64,000 nt of DNA from Marisa cornuarietis (lineage: Eukaryota; Mollusca; Gastropoda; Architaenioglossa; Ampullariidae), in NCBI GenBank assembly GCA_004794655.1, contig SMMW01000622.1, forward strand, positions 4,215,501 to 4,279,500, in the 5' to 3' direction. Below are positions 60,541 to 64,000 of this stretch, piece by piece. The notes beneath the pieces are model-generated. The model ran no database searches and was not told the origin of the DNA. It was given only the letters and a program-made list of their open reading frames with translations. The position numbers were made by a program, and so were the translations under genes. Within the stretch, counting starts at the first letter, position 1, and each line of letters opens with the position of its first letter.

Positions 60541-61290
60541 GAAAAGTAATACCGAATCGCATTAGCACCAACGCTGAAGAAATGTAGGCAGAAAAACAGA
60601 ATCTATATAAATGTAGTACATCTTGAAGAGGTAACCGGTACTTGGGAACAACCCTCTCCAAACACTGCAGCTCCACGACAGATATCCGTATTAGTTTTGC
60701 AACAGCACCTCCGCTGATGAACTGCTAGCAGAAGAACAGAATCTACACAAACGGGGTACAGTTCGAAGAAATAAACAGTACTTGGGAGCCACCCTCTCCA
60801 AACACGACAGATTCACGAAAGATATCCATATCAGAATCGTGAGAGCAACAGCGGCTATGGCTAGGCTGGAAGGGTATGGCGCAGTCATAACATCAGGTTT
60901 ACTATAAAGTACAGTCTGTACAAGCCCTCGTAGTATTTATCCAACTTTACAGATGTGAAAACGTAGAGAAAAGAATCCAGGCTTTTGAGAACAAGTGTCT
61001 GAGGAGGCTGCTTCGAATCTCATATTGAGAACATAAAACCAATGACTTTGTACAGAGCATGGTCGCAACACTCGTAGGATACCAGGAACCCCTACTTGCA
61101 TCAGGGAAGGAGGCGTAATCTGGTCTGGCCAAGTGATCCAGCACGACACTTTATCGACGACTGTCCTTCAAGGTACCTTGGAGGGCGGTCGATGCCGCGG
61201 TGAACAGAAGAAGAACTGGAAGGAGTGGACTAGTCGTCGTGTGCAAGACCTGCTCACTATCGCCCAAGACAGGTGTGAGTGACGGACATC
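60540..61290 (+). pseudogene. Broken non-LTR retrotransposon reverse transcriptase, C-terminal part
   Basis: Many stops and frameshifts. Recognisable pieces in order: NGVQFEEINS, YLGATLSKH, KDIHIRI--ATAAMARL (60750-60870), KRIQAFENKCLRRLLRISY (60961-61026), EHKTNDFVQSMVATLVGYQE (61030-61089), LQGTLEGGR (61165-61195) and QDLLTIAQDR (61243-61272). This is the widespread endonuclease/reverse-transcriptase type of marine invertebrates. The NGV to SKH part is present twice (about 60584-60715 and 60726-60860). Confidence 0.75.
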
Positions 61291-61507
61291 GTCAGTTGCC
61301 GCGTCTGCCCATGTGCTCCCCCTCTAACGGCTGGTACCAGTGAAGGGAAGACTGAATGAACATTGCCATTTTCGTGCAGAAGAAAGGACGGCAGTGAAGG
61401 GAAATTTCTAAACTTTGTGTCAAAGTCTCTTCTTCCGTCGTTTAATGGTGTTTGGAAATGCTACAGGTCTTTTAAGCTGAAACTGAACTGATGGCAGTAC
61501 CTAAACA

Positions 61508-61654
61508 CAGTGGTGTAGGAAGATGCTCGGTTTGAGGCAGGGGACGGGGGGTTAACACCATGCTGACAGTGAACGACGTTCACATTCTTGACTCCTCAGT
61601 ACCTTCTTTGAAGGGGCGGCTGCCCTTATTGCTCCCCCGACTCCTACGCCACTG
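61508..61654 (-). mobile_element. MITE of the CAGTGG-ended family, copy 2
   Basis: 147 bp, inverted relative to 40246-40387. Ends CAGTGGTGTAGGAAG and, inverted, CAGTGGCGTAGGAGT, a 15-bp terminal inverted repeat with two mismatches. hAT elements often start CAG-G, but no 8-bp target duplication is seen, so the superfamily stays open. Confidence 0.75.
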
Positions 61655-62425
61655 AAACAGTTTTAGAATAGAGTAAAATGTGGAAAAAAGGAGGATGAGA
61701 AAAGAGACTATTAGATTTTACAATGAATTTGGATCCCTCCTGCTGCATAACGAATTAATGGGGATGTAATTACATATACGGCTTTAGTTTAGCAATTATA
61801 AAATATGCCGGATTAACAGTCATTATAATTAACAACACTGTTTTGGAAACCTCCAAACCTCTTAAGGGACAATTTTGTCAAAAGGATCGAAACGCCATTA
61901 TGGAATTCTTACTTGGAATACATAAAGGCCAAAATGTTGAAGCAACTGAGAAAGTAAACTGAGTGTGCAATTATTCTGGAATTTTTTTTAACAAAATACA
62001 GAATATAAAATATTAAATCTAAAGTATTTTCAGAACAGAAGTATACATAGAATCTTAGGCACTAATACTACGGTTACTTATAGCAGGATTAAAAATAATG
62101 GTCTACAGTGTCTACACTTTCTGTAAAGAAAAAAAAGACTGAGGACTTATTTTGGCACTGCAAAATCGCTAAGACTTTTTGAAATAACTTGGAAATGATT
62201 TTTCTTACAGATGTCAGAATACTTGAAACTTCAGGATGAATGAATATATTTTTATACTAGGGTATATAATATACTCTTCCGTCGTAAGAAACTTGACTTG
62301 CTTGTATTTGATATCTGTTCCTTGACTCGTTAACGTGTTTGAAATAATATGTTTCTTGTTTCCTCCTAGCTTGTAAAACTTGTACGTAGAAGTGTGTGCG
62401 TGAGTATGTGTATTAACTGAGTTTG

Positions 62426-62430
<5 letters not shown>

Positions 62431-62494
<64 letters not shown>
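62431..62494. repeat. (TG)n microsatellite
   Basis: About 31 TG units, preceded by TATATA. Confidence 0.95.
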
Positions 62495-62495
<1 letters not shown>

Positions 62496-62499
62496 TGTG

Positions 62500-64000
62500 C
62501 ACGGTTGACATGACTGCAATAAGATGATGCAGGTTTTATGCAGCAGCAAAACAACGGACTAGTAATACACCGGTGGCAACAAAGCCATGACTGAGGTAAA
62601 AAGAACGGGTGGATCACACAGCAGTGGCAAAAACAAACCGTAGGTCACACGACAACATAAAAAACAACATAGCTGGTCACACACCGGTGGTCACAGGCTG
62701 CGGCAGGTTACAGTGCAAACAGCAAGAGCGGCGAGCAGACCAAAGTGCGACAGTCACTGTGCGTCTCGGTGGTGCCGTTGGCAGTTGCCACAGAGACAGC
62801 GTTATCCTGCCGCCAGACAATTTTCCGCCCATCATTATCACAGACATCGCCTGGGAGTTGGTCGTCTGCCTCCGTGCACTCCCCTCCCCGCCTCTATCGT
62901 GATGCGTGTTCATAGAAAGGAAACGACAGATGATTAGAGTCGGAACAGGAAAAATAGCCTACAAATAGATGATTGAAAAAGCCGGCCCCTCCTATCGACA
63001 CTAAAGAGGTAAACAACAACAACAAAACAAATTGCTACGACCGACATTAAAGGAACCCAAAATACCATTTTGACTAGGAAAGGAATTTCCTTCGTTCATT
63101 TTATTTCCACTTTCCTGTGAGATATGCATGAGGAACTCATGAATATTAAACATTATCGTTTGTTTACGTCTGCTCTCTGACGGCGTGTACTACAACCTGA
63201 CGAATCCAAAAACAGATTTGCAGCAACACAGTACAGTCATCACCAGGACAGGAGCAGCTCGTGACGTAGTCCCTAGTCCCCCTATATGTGCGTGGGTTGA
63301 CTCGAAGTAACGTCACCCACTTCCTGAAAAGATCCCCATTTATCATGAACGGCTGGGGACGTTCATCTGACGGTTCGTGACACGAGTGTGAAGCTTGTGT
63401 GGTAGTCCTGACGTATATTCCTTACCTCTGGGGGCTGCAAGTGACAAGGCTACTTTTTATTTTCTCTTGAATGCCGCTCAAGAACTTGATTCCCTTTATT
63501 TGCGTTTTTTGTACCGTGGGAGTGATTAATCAGTACTCTGTCACCAACAGGCCAGCAGACAAGGGCATTGTTCTGTGATATCTATTTGTACGGTTTCTAT
63601 ATTGAACAGAAGGTGATATGAATGAGAGAGAGAGAGAGAGACGTGAGAGACAAACGCAACATACGATATTTGCAGAAACAAAATGTCTATTTTTTTATAT
63701 CTGAAACACTTTTCTAGGTCTTGAAACCCTTTAACACGTTATGAAAAAACTGGGGCAGCGAAATGGCAGGACACGAAACCTCCCCGACCTTTTCAGTCTG
63801 ATGCGTGAGACAGCGAGGCGAGTGGTATGAGCAGAGGAAAGGGACCGACACGTTTCCTGGTATTGTGGGCAGCGGCCTCACTAGTCCTAAGTAGGCACAC
63901 TCGTAAAATCGATCATTAGAGCACTGTTTGACGATTTCTGATAATTGGAATTTGCTTTAAAGACTACCGGATTGTTTTGTCTAGACTGTAGCTAGCGCTG
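62500..64000. other. Right-hand end of the window, no gene seen
   Basis: Overlapping open frames at 62609-62937 on both strands have no recognisable domain. A GA microsatellite lies at 63624-63642. Nothing else recognised. Confidence 0.4.

Noticed and set aside
62214..62617. His-Thr repeat protein frames
   Set aside because: Translation of the TG/CA microsatellite.

Overview
The window is eukaryotic nuclear DNA from an animal, most likely a mollusc and probably a gastropod. This inference rests on the gene's sequence character and on dispersed tRNA-derived SINEs of a type I associate with snail genomes. The species cannot be fixed by eye. Only one gene can be read with confidence: a conventional (calcium- and diacylglycerol-dependent) protein kinase C on the minus strand, start codon at 39166, with two alternative stops at 7697-7699 and 5132-5134.

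I rebuilt the gene exon by exon from protein similarity, GT/AG splice sites and phase continuity. There are 15 constitutive coding exons and two alternative last coding exons. Either mRNA encodes 656 residues: pseudosubstrate (about 12-20), C1A zinc finger (27-76), C1B zinc finger (91-140), C2 domain with all five calcium-binding aspartates (about 145-270), a short hinge, the kinase domain (about 327-585) and the C-terminal AGC tail. Introns run from 197 bp to 11.7 kb. All joins keep frame and all catalytic residues are intact, so the gene looks functional.

The most interesting feature is the 3' end. Two C-terminal exons lie in tandem, each encoding exactly 50 residues plus a stop. The proximal one (7697-7849) resembles the PKC-alpha/beta-II tail and the distal one (5132-5284) resembles the beta-I tail. 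The proximal exon also has a consensus splice donor 10 nt after its stop codon. It can therefore be a skipped or included cassette, the same layout as vertebrate PRKCB beta-I/beta-II. A second possible isoform is a 93-nt in-frame cassette (19258-19350) that would insert 31 residues into the C2 domain.

Layout: 1-5131 is 3' UTR and downstream AT-rich DNA. 5132-39166 is the kinase gene, whose introns hold two SINE families, a hAT-type MITE with target-site duplication, a 232-bp palindromic MITE, a ~570-bp foldback, a pogo/Tigger-like terminus and decayed non-LTR reverse-transcriptase fragments. 39167-64000 lies upstream of the kinase, looks more GC- and CpG-rich by eye, and holds microsatellites, minisatellites, SINEs, a MITE family in inverted orientation and a broken reverse transcriptase. 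No second gene is demonstrable there; one weak candidate exon is flagged near 57.9 kb.
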